14,049 bases of DNA from Eubacteriaceae bacterium UBA7485 (GCA_002478485.1 DLOL01000067.1:1162-15210); one strand, 5' to 3'. Shown: positions 1 through 6,504, counted from the first letter of the stretch. Made by a program: numbers and translations. The notes: generated by a model from the letters alone, not told the origin.

Positions 1-1262
1 ATGCCGCGTCTGTAGCGGCCGGTCTGCGGTTTTGAATATTCTTCATGCTTTCTCCTGAAGTCCGACGCTTCAAAGAGCTGGTCGGTCATTTCAGGATACG
101 GAACATCGAAATGATAGATTCCTTCGGTGGACGTGGAGTCGCCCTTGACCGCGAGGTTTTCAAGCTTGAACTCAGTCCGGTCGCGGCCAAGTTCGTCCGC
201 CACGTGGTCCATGATACGCTCCATGCCGAAGAGTGACTGCGGTCCGCCGAATCCTCTGTAGGCGCCAAACGGCACGGAGTTGGTCTGCATCGCGCGTCCC
301 CTGACATGGATGTTCTCGCAGCGGTATCCGGCAGGCGCGGTGATGACGCCGCGCTGCAGGACGACCATGGAGAGCGTGGAGTAAGCGCCGCCGTCATAGA
401 CGATGTCGCAGTCGATCGCGTGAAGTTTCCCGTCCTTTACGCCGATCTTGAAGGTCATCCGCGCCGGGTGCTTCTTCGACGTGCTGGTCATGTCCTCTTC
501 CCTTGAAAGCACGATGCGGACGGGACTTCCGGTCTTGAGGCAGGCAGCGGACGTCTGGCATGCGAGAACGGACGGATAGTCTTCCTTGCCTCCGAATCCC
601 CCGCCGGTGGCTTCCTGTTTGATGCGCACCTGATCGGTCCTAAGCCCCATGGCCGGAGCGACGGCGTTGACGAGATAATACGGGCACTGCATGGAGCCAT
701 GCACAAACACGCCTCCTGTCTCATGGTCCGGCTCTGCGATCATGCTCTGGGTTTCGAGGTAGGCTTGGTCCTGCGCGCCAGTGCTAAACGTCTCCTCGTA
801 CACAAAATCGCTCTCTTCAAAAGCTTTGTCAGGATCGCCCTTGGTGTAACTGTAGTCGAAGAATGCATGGTCTGACTTGGATGTATCGTTTACAACCGGA
901 AGATCCTCATAAACCACTTCGGTCTTCTTCAGAAGCTCGTCCACCACATCGGGATCCGGACCCACGATGAGTCCGATCGGATCCCCGATAAATTTGACCT
1001 CATCGACAGCAAACACCGGCGTGTCGTGAATGACGCCCATATTGACGTCGTTATCCCCCGGCACGTCTTCATGGTTGACGTAGGTATAGCCTTCGGGAAG
1101 ATCGGGAAGCTTGACTTCGAGGATCTTCGCGTGCGGCTTCTCGTTCCTTAGAACGCGCGCGGTGAGCAGCTCTTCATATGGATAGTCGGATGTGTATTTA
1201 ATCTTTCCGGAAATTTTGTCGTAATGATCGACTTTTCCCACGGATTTGCCTATCGTATCCAT
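1..1262 (-). CDS. Xanthine dehydrogenase-family molybdopterin-binding subunit, N-terminal part (runs off left edge)
   Basis: This is the first 420 residues of a molybdenum hydroxylase large subunit. The reading frame is open to the window edge. Such subunits carry the molybdopterin-cytosine-dinucleotide site and hydroxylate purines or aldehydes, with electrons passing to separate FeS and FAD subunits. The ATG follows AAGGGGG by five bases. Residues about 16-122 match the alpha/beta hammerhead domain (start MDTIGKSVGKVDHYDKISGK). The cofactor-binding domain follows, with the GGGFGGKE loop at 220-227 and GAYRGFGGPQ at about 333-342. The catalytic glutamate expected near the C-terminus lies outside the window, so the substrate cannot be judged; xanthine, another purine or an aldehyde are all possible. 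The gene is divergent from the LCP gene and probably heads its own operon. The family call is firm, but the specific enzyme is not. Confidence 0.92.
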   Translation of the reverse strand, partial: MDTIGKSVGKVDHYDKISGKIKYTSDYPYEELLTARVLRNEKPHAKILEVKLPDLPEGYTYVNHEDVPGDNDVNMGVIHDTPVFAVDEVKFIGDPIGLIVGPDPDVVDELLKKTEVVYEDLPVVNDTSKSDHAFFDYSYTKGDPDKAFEESDFVYEETFSTGAQDQAYLETQSMIAEPDHETGGVFVHGSMQCPYYLVNAVAPAMGLRTDQVRIKQEATGGGFGGKEDYPSVLACQTSAACLKTGSPVRIVLSREEDMTSTSKKHPARMTFKIGVKDGKLHAIDCDIVYDGGAYSTLSMVVLQRGVITAPAGYRCENIHVRGRAMQTNSVPFGAYRGFGGPQSLFGMERIMDHVADELGRDRTEFKLENLAVKGDSTSTEGIYHFDVPYPEMTDQLFEASDFRRKHEEYSKPQTGRYRRG

Positions 1263-1307
1263 GTTGTCCCCCTTGAAAGTTTTATCTTAAAGTCTGGAGT
1301 TGGTATA

Positions 1308-1336
1308 AGTGTATCACGCACCGCAGAAACATTCAA
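1308..1336 (-). promoter_or_regulatory. Putative promoter of the molybdenum hydroxylase gene
   Basis: On the minus strand a TTGAAT -35 box (1331-1336) is separated by 17 bases from a TACACT -10 box (1308-1313), which carries an extended TG one base upstream. Transcription would begin about 40 bases before the ATG. A second perfect TATAAT lies further upstream at 1368-1373, but I see no good -35 for it. Prediction from sequence only. Confidence 0.45.
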
Positions 1337-1421
1337 AGAAAAGCGGCGGGCATGTTTTTCGCAATTTATTATAGTTCTAACGGAAATATTTTAAATTTTG
1401 ATAAATGAGTGTCGAGTTTTC

Positions 1422-1438
1422 TTCCTGTTATCCAGGAA
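1422..1438. promoter_or_regulatory. Inverted repeat TTCCTG-N5-CAGGAA, possible operator
   Basis: A perfect 6-base dyad with a 5-base spacer lies in the divergent promoter region, about 60-75 bases upstream of the LCP -10 box. The size and symmetry fit a dimeric regulator site. No T-run follows it, so it is not a terminator. The regulator is unknown. Confidence 0.3.
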
Positions 1439-1449
1439 ATGCGGAAAAA

Positions 1450-1480
1450 CACATCTTCTTCGAAGACGTAAGCCGATGTG
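1450..1480. promoter_or_regulatory. Nested dyads overlapping the LCP promoter, possible operator
   Basis: CACATC (1450-1455) and GATGTG (1475-1480) form a perfect inverted repeat. Between them is a 10-base palindrome, TCTTCGAAGA (1457-1466). The right arm reaches the expected -35 position of the LCP promoter, which itself has no good -35 box. This arrangement would suit repressor or activator binding. Inference from symmetry and position only. Confidence 0.3.
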
Positions 1481-1497
1481 AAAAACAGTCTGCGACC

Positions 1498-1506
1498 TGT
1501 TAAAAT
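1498..1506 (+). promoter_or_regulatory. Extended -10 promoter element of the LCP gene
   Basis: TGTTAAAAT is an extended -10 box (TG, one base, TAAAAT). No convincing -35 hexamer lies 16-18 bases upstream, which is typical of extended -10 promoters or activator-dependent ones. The start site would fall about 35-40 bases before the ATG at 1550. That ATG has the ribosome binding site AAAGGGA at suitable distance. Confidence 0.45.
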
Positions 1507-1549
1507 AGAATAAAAGACGAAAACTTAGAAAAACAAAGAAAGGGAAATC

Positions 1550-3013
1550 ATGAAAAAGATCTGGAAAAGGCCGGCGACCTACGTGTTTCTCGTTTCGCTG
1601 GTCTTAAGCCTGTGGCTGATTATCTCCCTCATTTCCATGAACGTGCTTCCGGGAAAATACATCGCGCTGGTCGTGATCATCTTCGCCGTGTTTCTTTGCG
1701 CGGCGGCATGGCTGAGTCTTCACAGAAAAAGGTCCGAGCGCATCGGAGGTCTTGTGCTCTCGGTTCTAATCCTCATCGGATCCATCGCGGGCCTTTACTA
1801 TGTCAAAACCGCGCAGAGCACTTTGAAAAAACTCCAGGACACGTCCGGGAAAGAGACCACCTGCGTCTATGTGATGAATGAGAGTGATATTCAGTCCATC
1901 GACCAGCTCCAGGGAAAGACGGTCGGATATCTCGATTCGATCAAGCCCCAGGGAACGCAGGGCGTGCTGGATATGCTCAAGAGCAAAAACATTGACATTA
2001 TGGCAAGACCGGAGACTTCCTCGATGACGATGGTTACGGATCTGAAAAACGGAACGATTCAGGCCATGATCATGGACCGTGGCTATCTGTCCAGTGTTGC
2101 GGACCTGCAGGGGCAGGAAAATCTGGAAAACGAAGTCCGCTCCATCTATGATTACGCCTATGACGCAAACTCAAAGAACCAGGCAACCCGCGTGACCAAC
2201 CAGAACGACACGTTTAATATCCTCATCAGCGGAATTGACACGAGGAGCGGCGCGCTTGACTACAGCTCAAGAAGCGACGTGAATCTGATCGCCACCGTCA
2301 ATCCGAAAACTCACGTGATTATGCTCATCTCCATTCCCCGTGACTATTACGTGCCGATCGTGGACGGAGATGGAAACGTCGGCGCTTCCGACAAATTGAC
2401 CCATTCCGGACTTGGCGGTATTGAATCCACGGAAAAGACACTTGAGCATCTCCTCGGGATTGAAATCAACTACAACGTGAAAGTGAATTTCTCTTCACTA
2501 ATCAACATGGTGGATGTGGTCGGCGGTATTGATGTGAACAATCCGCAGCCTTTCACTGCCAGTAGTAGTGGTGAAACTTTTTCACAAGGTAATATCCACC
2601 TAGACGGTGATCAAGCGTTAACCTACGTCAGAGAACGATATGCATTCGCAAATGGTGATAGAGAGCGAGGTATGAACCAGATGCGGGTGCTGACTGCGCT
2701 GATTCAAAAGGTGATCTCGCCTTCCGTCATTTCAAATTACGGGGAGATCATGAACGTGATCTCATCAAGCGCGCAGACCAACATGCCGTCTGAGGACATG
2801 ATGAAACTTGTGAAAAAACAACTCGAAGACGGACAGTCCTGGAAGATCTATACGTACAGTCTTGACGGGACCACTGGACCAAATTATTCACCTGCCTTGG
2901 GAGAAAACGCATCGATGATGTATCCGGATGAAGGAACGGTCTTTAACGCAAAAGCGGATATTAACGCAGTGGAGACAGGAGTGACTCCAATCTATACCAA
3001 TCACGAATCCTGA
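1550..3013 (+). CDS. cpsA: LytR-CpsA-Psr (LCP) family polymer-to-wall ligase, CpsA/Wzg-like
   Basis: LCP enzymes transfer lipid-linked polymers such as capsule or wall teichoic acid onto peptidoglycan outside the membrane. The 487 residues begin with three hydrophobic segments (about 10-30, 38-57 and 66-85), the topology of streptococcal CpsA/Wzg rather than the single segment of most LCP proteins. Residues about 104-205 form an accessory domain that resembles one lobe of a solute-binding protein (DIQSIDQLQGKTVGY at 113-127, then LKNGTIQAMIMD). The LCP domain spans about 222-385. The catalytic and pyrophosphate-binding residues look intact: Asp243, Arg264 in SIPRD, Arg361 and Arg363 in YVRERY, and Asp370, Arg371 and Arg373. 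The length is close to CpsA proteins (about 485). The gene stands alone, with its own promoter and terminator, convergent to cpsBCD. Codons 338-374 differ in style from the rest of the gene. The polymer it attaches is unknown. Confidence 0.9.
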   Translation: MKKIWKRPATYVFLVSLVLSLWLIISLISMNVLPGKYIALVVIIFAVFLCAAAWLSLHRKRSERIGGLVLSVLILIGSIAGLYYVKTAQSTLKKLQDTSGKETTCVYVMNESDIQSIDQLQGKTVGYLDSIKPQGTQGVLDMLKSKNIDIMARPETSSMTMVTDLKNGTIQAMIMDRGYLSSVADLQGQENLENEVRSIYDYAYDANSKNQATRVTNQNDTFNILISGIDTRSGALDYSSRSDVNLIATVNPKTHVIMLISIPRDYYVPIVDGDGNVGASDKLTHSGLGGIESTEKTLEHLLGIEINYNVKVNFSSLINMVDVVGGIDVNNPQPFTASSSGETFSQGNIHLDGDQALTYVRERYAFANGDRERGMNQMRVLTALIQKVISPSVISNYGEIMNVISSSAQTNMPSEDMMKLVKKQLEDGQSWKIYTYSLDGTTGPNYSPALGENASMMYPDEGTVFNAKADINAVETGVTPIYTNHES

Positions 3014-3104
3014 TTTTAGTTTTTCCGCAGAGAGCGATTAAGATGATATATATATCCGCCTGATACGGCATGCTTAAATCAATTACTTTTGAGGTATTTT
3101 TTTA

Positions 3105-3155
3105 GAGAGGAATACAGTTGGATCCATCCAGAGCTGTATTCCCTCTTGTTTTTTC
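3105..3155 (+). terminator. Rho-independent terminator of the LCP gene
   Basis: AATACAG with flanking GG and AGAG (3105-3117) pairs with CTGTATTCC and CTCT (3134-3147), giving about 12 pairs with one bulged C. The loop is 16 bases and the stem is followed by a T-rich run (TTGTTTTTTCT). It lies about 90 bases after the LCP stop codon. Confidence 0.8.
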
Positions 3156-3376
3156 TATCAATTCCTTTATGAAATCTGCTTTTCATTGAAAATGTATATT
3201 GTGCTTTCGACGATCGATTGTGTTTGTCATTTTTTAATCAACCTGTAATGAACTTGATGACCAATCGTAAGAAAAATACTCACTTTTTATTTAGAGATAA
3301 AGCGGTAGACCATTGAATTCTCTATTTCAAAGTATTTAAAATGGTTTCTTAACTTGAAAATTTTCAGTCTTTCGAT
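3156..3376. other. AT-rich convergent intergenic stretch, no feature seen
   Basis: This stretch lies between the two facing terminators. It is AT-rich, has no reading frame with a plausible ribosome binding site on either strand, and shows no strong hairpin, tRNA or repeat that I can recognise. It matches the low GC of the neighbouring cps genes. Confidence 0.5.
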
Positions 3377-3416
3377 AAAAAAAGCTATCGTATTACCAGA
3401 AATATAATTCGATAGC
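3377..3416 (-). terminator. Rho-independent terminator of the cpsBCD operon
   Basis: Read on the minus strand, GCTATCG pairs with CGATAGC (7 pairs, 19-base loop) and is followed directly by seven T residues (the A-run at 3377-3383 on plus). It sits 17 bases beyond the cpsD stop, so the operon appears to end there. Confidence 0.75.
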
Positions 3417-3432
3417 CTATTCGATCTCTATT

Positions 3433-4116
3433 TTATTCATAACGATAATAGCCTTTATAATAACCTTTATAATAGCTATTTTTTTTCATAGGTGTTTTAT
3501 TAATAATAACTCCAAGAATCGGACATTCAGATTTCTCAAGCTGCCGTATGGAGTTTTTTACGTACTTTTCACGAATGGTCCCGTGTTGAACCAAGAGAAT
3601 TGCCGCATCACAAGCGTTAGCGACAATTGATCCATCAACAACCGCGCCGAGTGGTGGCGCATCCACGATAACGTAGTCATAGTGATTTTTTGCTTCTTTA
3701 AGCAGCTGCTTAAAACGTGGAGAATCTAGGAGATGAGTGGCATTCGGTGGAGCAGGCCCAGCAAAAATAGCAGTTAAACCTTCTATATCTGTTTTAACAA
3801 GAGTATCTTTAAGGGGAACCTGATTGGATAAAAAATGGGATAGTCCTTGAACACGTTCAGAAAATTCTGTACGTCCGATAAAGGTCGACTTTCTTAAATC
3901 GGCATCAACAAAAAGAACTTTTTTATCCATCTTTGCTAAAGCCACTGCCAATTCATATGAAACCGTGCTTTTTCCTTCTCCAGGAAACGTGGAAGTCATC
4001 ATGATCACCTGGTTATCAGGACCGGCAAAGGCGATGTTGGTGGTGAGCGTATTCAGGGCTTCTGTGAAGTAGTATTCATCTCGATCGATCTTATTATCGA
4101 CTTTTCCGTAATTCAT
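3433..4116 (-). CDS. cpsD: CpsD-type bacterial tyrosine (BY) kinase
   Basis: This is the cytoplasmic ATPase of a Gram-positive BY-kinase pair that controls capsule or exopolysaccharide synthesis by autophosphorylating on tyrosine. At 227 residues it has the usual length. Walker A is FPGEGKST (44-51), the BY-kinase Walker A' is VLFVDADLRK (67-76) and Walker B is YVIVDAPP (148-155). The C-terminus (214-227) is the phosphorylation tail and holds seven tyrosines in YY pairs separated by KG. The kinase needs CpsC as membrane activator; cpsC lies immediately upstream with three bases between its stop and this ATG. An AAGGA-type ribosome binding site lies at the end of cpsC. CpsB, at the head of the operon, would dephosphorylate it. 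The first part of the gene has neighbour-like base composition, but most of the rest is AT-rich. Confidence 0.94.
   Translation of the reverse strand: MNYGKVDNKIDRDEYYFTEALNTLTTNIAFAGPDNQVIMMTSTFPGEGKSTVSYELAVALAKMDKKVLFVDADLRKSTFIGRTEFSERVQGLSHFLSNQVPLKDTLVKTDIEGLTAIFAGPAPPNATHLLDSPRFKQLLKEAKNHYDYVIVDAPPLGAVVDGSIVANACDAAILLVQHGTIREKYVKNSIRQLEKSECPILGVIINKTPMKKNSYYKGYYKGYYRYE
3445..3474 (-). repeat. 12-base tandem repeat encoding the Tyr-rich tail of CpsD
   Basis: Two adjacent 12-base units (3463-3474 and 3451-3462), each encoding Tyr-Tyr-Lys-Gly, differ at one base. A half unit encoding Tyr-Tyr (3445-3450) follows. Copy-number change would keep the frame and add or remove tyrosine pairs in the autophosphorylation tail. 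Confidence 0.75.
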
Positions 4117-4119
4117 ACG

Positions 4120-4851
4120 CTATTTCCTTTTCCTCTTTGAATTCTTTTCTTTAGGCGTAGTTCCTTCCATAGGAATTTGTGCTAAAACTGTAAGCCCCAG
4201 ATGTTTTTCAACATCTTCTGGAGTTTTAATTGTATCATCATGAATATAGTATACAATATACACAAATATTACTATTATAAATGCAGCTAGTGCCCCTAAA
4301 ATCGTATCTCTTAGCACATGGGGCGAAGAAGGTTTATCTGGAAAATTCGCAGATTCTACAGTGGTTACATTATCTACCCCCATCACACCAATGATTTGCG
4401 CGGTTAGAGCTTCTCGAACTGAATCTGCAATTTTTTGAGCTTGATGCGGATTTGTATTTTCTGCATGAATAACCAATATTCGAGTATCTGATTTTATATC
4501 TACTGAAATATGATCGCTCAGTTCTTCTGGAGTCATTTGAAGATGAAGTTCCTGAATTACTCTCTCTAAAACTGGTCTACTTTTTGCCAAGGCTGCGTAG
4601 TCATTAGTTAATTGTGTCCCTGCATTAATATCATTATACGTTGGACTCTGTGCTTCTGTCGTTTTAGGAATAACATAGATACTGGTTGTTGAAGTATACT
4701 CGGGTGTAATCAGAAAAGCAGAAATTAAAAAAGCCAAGATGCCACCCGCAAGCGTAACCAACAAAATGACAAGCCAATGACTTAATAAGCTTTTCCCAAG
4801 ATCTAAAAGATCAATTGTGGTTTCTCTACTGTTACTTTCGTTTTCGTTCAC
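4120..4851 (-). CDS. cpsC: CpsC/Wzz-like polysaccharide co-polymerase, kinase adaptor
   Basis: This is the membrane adaptor of the split BY-kinase system: it activates CpsD and influences polymer chain length. The 243 residues follow the family plan. A short cytoplasmic start (DLLDLGKSLLSHW, 15-26) leads into TM1 (about 27-48). An extracellular Wzz domain follows, ending in the Pro-rich PDKPSSPH (171-178) before TM2 (about 182-203). A basic cytoplasmic tail ends in KRKRK. The start is GTG, with AAGGG four bases upstream and no better in-frame start before TM1. It begins six bases after the cpsB stop, in the same reading frame as cpsB, and ends three bases before cpsD. The gene is clearly more AT-rich than cpsB and the tetrapyrrole genes, which suggests separate acquisition or recombination. 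Confidence 0.92.
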   Translation of the reverse strand: MNENESNSRETTIDLLDLGKSLLSHWLVILLVTLAGGILAFLISAFLITPEYTSTTSIYVIPKTTEAQSPTYNDINAGTQLTNDYAALAKSRPVLERVIQELHLQMTPEELSDHISVDIKSDTRILVIHAENTNPHQAQKIADSVREALTAQIIGVMGVDNVTTVESANFPDKPSSPHVLRDTILGALAAFIIVIFVYIVYYIHDDTIKTPEDVEKHLGLTVLAQIPMEGTTPKEKNSKRKRK

Positions 4852-4857
4852 TTTCCC

Positions 4858-5586
4858 TTAAAACTTTCCTGAACTCATGATCACTTTCGCGATGTTCGCG
4901 TTAAACAGCGCGTCCGCTCTCTGTGTGCCGAACTTCTTCTCAATAAATTCATAGCATTCATCAAGAACCGGGGGCCGATAGGTTAAATCATGGGCATCCG
5001 ATCCAATAAAGCTAATTAAGTTCTTTTTTAACGCCTTTAAGCAAAATTTTTTTACCTTTCTTCCTCGCTTCCCAAGAATACTGTCCGCGTTAAGCTGAAG
5101 AAGAACACCCGCTTGTGAAAGCTCTTCCAGTCTTTCCGGTTCTTCCACAATCGCATCATAACGCTCACAATGCGCAAGAATCGGTTTGTAGCCGTTCATT
5201 TGAACGGTCTGCAGGCTTCTCTGGATGATTTCAAATGGGTCTGAAGGGGAAAATTCGATCAGCAGATATTTTGACCCGGCGATCGTCCGGTATTGTCCGT
5301 CTTGAAGATAGGTGTCAAGTTTGGAAGAGTTTCCCACCTCTGACCCGAGAAAGATCACAAAAGCGGGATCGATTTCCTGCGCGATCCGTCTGGCCTGGTT
5401 GTAGGCTTTGACCACAGCATCGTCACTCGGCCAAAAGCCGCGCCGTTTGTATTTGTGAGGTGTTGCCACCATCGCGACTGTTCCGTGTTCCCAGGCTTGT
5501 CCAAGCATGGCGCGTGTGGTTTCCTCATCCGGAGCCCCGTCGTCAATGCCTGGTAAGATATGGCAGTGCATGTCGATAATTTCCAT
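4858..5586 (-). CDS. cpsB: CpsB-type PHP-domain protein-tyrosine phosphatase
   Basis: This is a manganese-dependent phosphatase of the PHP (polymerase and histidinol phosphatase) fold that removes phosphate from the CpsD tyrosine tail. The 242 residues match the family length. The metal ligands are visible in order: DMHCHILPGIDDG (5-17, His7 and His9), ATPH (His44), GSEV (Glu83), IEF (Glu111), AHCERY (His139, Arg142) and SDAH (Asp197, His199). All expected ligands are present, so it should be active. The ATG has only a weak AGAGAA ribosome binding site. It is the first gene of the operon with cpsC and cpsD, about 100 bases downstream of a good promoter. Its base composition is nearer to the tetrapyrrole genes than to cpsC. 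Confidence 0.94.
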   Translation of the reverse strand: MEIIDMHCHILPGIDDGAPDEETTRAMLGQAWEHGTVAMVATPHKYKRRGFWPSDDAVVKAYNQARRIAQEIDPAFVIFLGSEVGNSSKLDTYLQDGQYRTIAGSKYLLIEFSPSDPFEIIQRSLQTVQMNGYKPILAHCERYDAIVEEPERLEELSQAGVLLQLNADSILGKRGRKVKKFCLKALKKNLISFIGSDAHDLTYRPPVLDECYEFIEKKFGTQRADALFNANIAKVIMSSGKF

Positions 5587-5694
5587 AGTTTTTCTCTAAA
5601 TGTTCATATTTGCGTATGCAAAAGCTGTGTGAATTTAAAATGATTGCAAAATATGTTTTTTCGTCTGTATAAAATCAAGACTAAATATAATCTC

Positions 5695-5723
5695 ATCATA
5701 TTTTATACTCTATTTTATGTAAA
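5695..5723 (-). promoter_or_regulatory. Promoter of the cpsBCD operon
   Basis: On the minus strand TTTACA (-35, 5718-5723) and TATGAT (-10, 5695-5700) are separated by exactly 17 bases, each one mismatch from the sigma-A consensus. The untranslated leader before cpsB would be about 100 bases. A weaker second candidate inside the leader is TTGATT, 17 bases, CATATT. Confidence 0.7.
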
Positions 5724-5736
5724 ATAAAGGTTTGTC

Positions 5737-5859
5737 TCAGCTGTTTTCCTTTACAATTTCTACAATTTTTATTGGGTATTTCAGTTTTGTTTTGCGTTTT
5801 AGATTAAACAAAAAGAAGAGCCTCTGCTTTTCGAAAGAAACCTCTGTCTTTCGGATCAT
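5737..5859 (-). CDS. Possible small basic protein, 40 residues, unknown
   Basis: I do not recognise this frame. It encodes 40 residues, starting MIRKTEVSFEKQRLFF and ending KIVEIVKENS. It is rich in Lys and Arg, with a short hydrophobic stretch (LFFLF) but no clear membrane span. The main support is a strong ribosome binding site, GGGAGG, seven bases before the ATG. It begins 43 bases after the SEC-C protein gene in the same direction and ends 13 bases before the cps -35 box, so it could be the last gene of the SEC-C transcript. Against it, the body is very AT-rich and its first third overlaps an RNA-foldable element. It could be chance. Confidence 0.33.
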   Translation of the reverse strand: MIRKTEVSFEKQRLFFLFNLKRKTKLKYPIKIVEIVKENS

Positions 5860-5897
5860 TTGGCACCTCCCGGGTCGTCACAAGCATGACTCTTCTT
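5813..5897 (-). other. Foldable element downstream of the SEC-C gene (structured RNA or poor terminator)
   Basis: On the minus strand AAGAAGAG (5890-5897) pairs with CTCTTCTT (5813-5820), closing a 69-base region followed by TTTGTTT. Inside are GTCA-N6-TGAC and a 7-pair hairpin, CGAAAGA-N8-TCTTTCG. A multibranched element ending in a T-rich run could be a terminator for the SEC-C transcript or a small structured RNA. I matched it to no known riboswitch consensus. Confidence 0.3.
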
Positions 5898-5902
5898 AAT
5901 CT

Positions 5903-6421
5903 TTATCCGCGGATATTCTTGTTTTTTCCGCAGCACTTTTTATATTTTTTTCCGGAACCGCATGGACACGGATCGTTTCTTCCAATTTTTTCCACATGCA
6001 CTGTCTTCGAGTCTTTGTACGCGCGGGTCAAATCATGTCTCTTTTCTTCCGAGAGCACGCCGTCCCATTGCGGCAGCGTGTAAAGCCACTCCGCAGGTAC
6101 CTTGAGCATGTTGGTGTAGAGCTTCTCAAAATTGATATCAAGCTTTACCGGAGTCTCAAGTGTCAGCTCGTTTAAATCCCCCAGATCTTCATTCAGCGAT
6201 TCAGAAATTCCGTCAATGAAACCGAGGATTTTAATGTTGTCAAGTCCGAACTCATCTCTTAGGGATTCAACCGTTCCTTCCACAACCTGGCGGTTGTCCC
6301 CGAGTATCTTTTCATAGACATGCATCTCTGCTTCGCAGAAATTATCCCAGTATTTCTGCTGCTCGTACGGATCATTCGAATGCGCGGTAATATCATCGCG
6401 CCAGTCCTGATATAAACTCAC
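5903..6421 (-). CDS. SEC-C motif (zinc-binding) protein of unknown role
   Basis: The only recognisable part is the C-terminal SEC-C motif, [20 protein letters not shown], a CxC...CC zinc knuckle also found at the end of SecA and on many small bacterial proteins, where it contacts ribosomes or SecB. The preceding 140 or so residues are acidic and probably helical, with no motif I know. I chose the GTG at 6421 because AGAGGAG lies seven bases before it, giving 172 residues. A longer frame from TTG at 6454 has no such site and would begin inside the promoter-proximal leader. It has its own promoter and is not clearly linked in function to cobU upstream or cpsB downstream. The motif is sure; the function is unknown. 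Confidence 0.85.
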   Translation of the reverse strand: MSLYQDWRDDITAHSNDPYEQQKYWDNFCEAEMHVYEKILGDNRQVVEGTVESLRDEFGLDNIKILGFIDGISESLNEDLGDLNELTLETPVKLDINFEKLYTNMLKVPAEWLYTLPQWDGVLSEEKRHDLTRAYKDSKTVHVEKIGRNDPCPCGSGKKYKKCCGKNKNIRG

Positions 6422-6464
6422 GTAATTTCTCCTCTGTAAAATTGATTCATGCAATCAATATCTT

Positions 6465-6493
6465 ATTTTAGCATAGTTTTCTGAAGGATTGAA
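6465..6493 (-). promoter_or_regulatory. Putative promoter of the SEC-C protein gene
   Basis: On the minus strand TAAAAT (6465-6470) has the extended element TGC directly upstream (6471-6473). A weak -35, TTCAAT (6488-6493), lies 17 bases away. This places transcription between the cobU stop and the GTG start, separating this gene from the tetrapyrrole operon. Confidence 0.5.
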
Positions 6494-6504
6494 CGGGTCT
6501 CCGC

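Noticed and set aside
86..506. Short frames on both strands near the left edge (for example 86-397 minus and 306-506 plus)
   Set aside because: They lie in other frames of the molybdenum hydroxylase gene, whose own frame is open from 1262 to the edge and matches the family throughout.
1263..1549. Mobile element remnant or attachment site in the divergent region
   Set aside because: No transposase fragment, tRNA end or target-site duplication was seen. The dyads are better explained as operators.
5587..5694. Riboswitch or long leader regulator before cpsB
   Set aside because: The leader is about 100 AT-rich bases with no strong stem or known aptamer consensus.
5886..6083. Plus-strand frame with a run of aromatic residues
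   Set aside because: It is the antisense of the SEC-C motif region and has no ribosome binding site.
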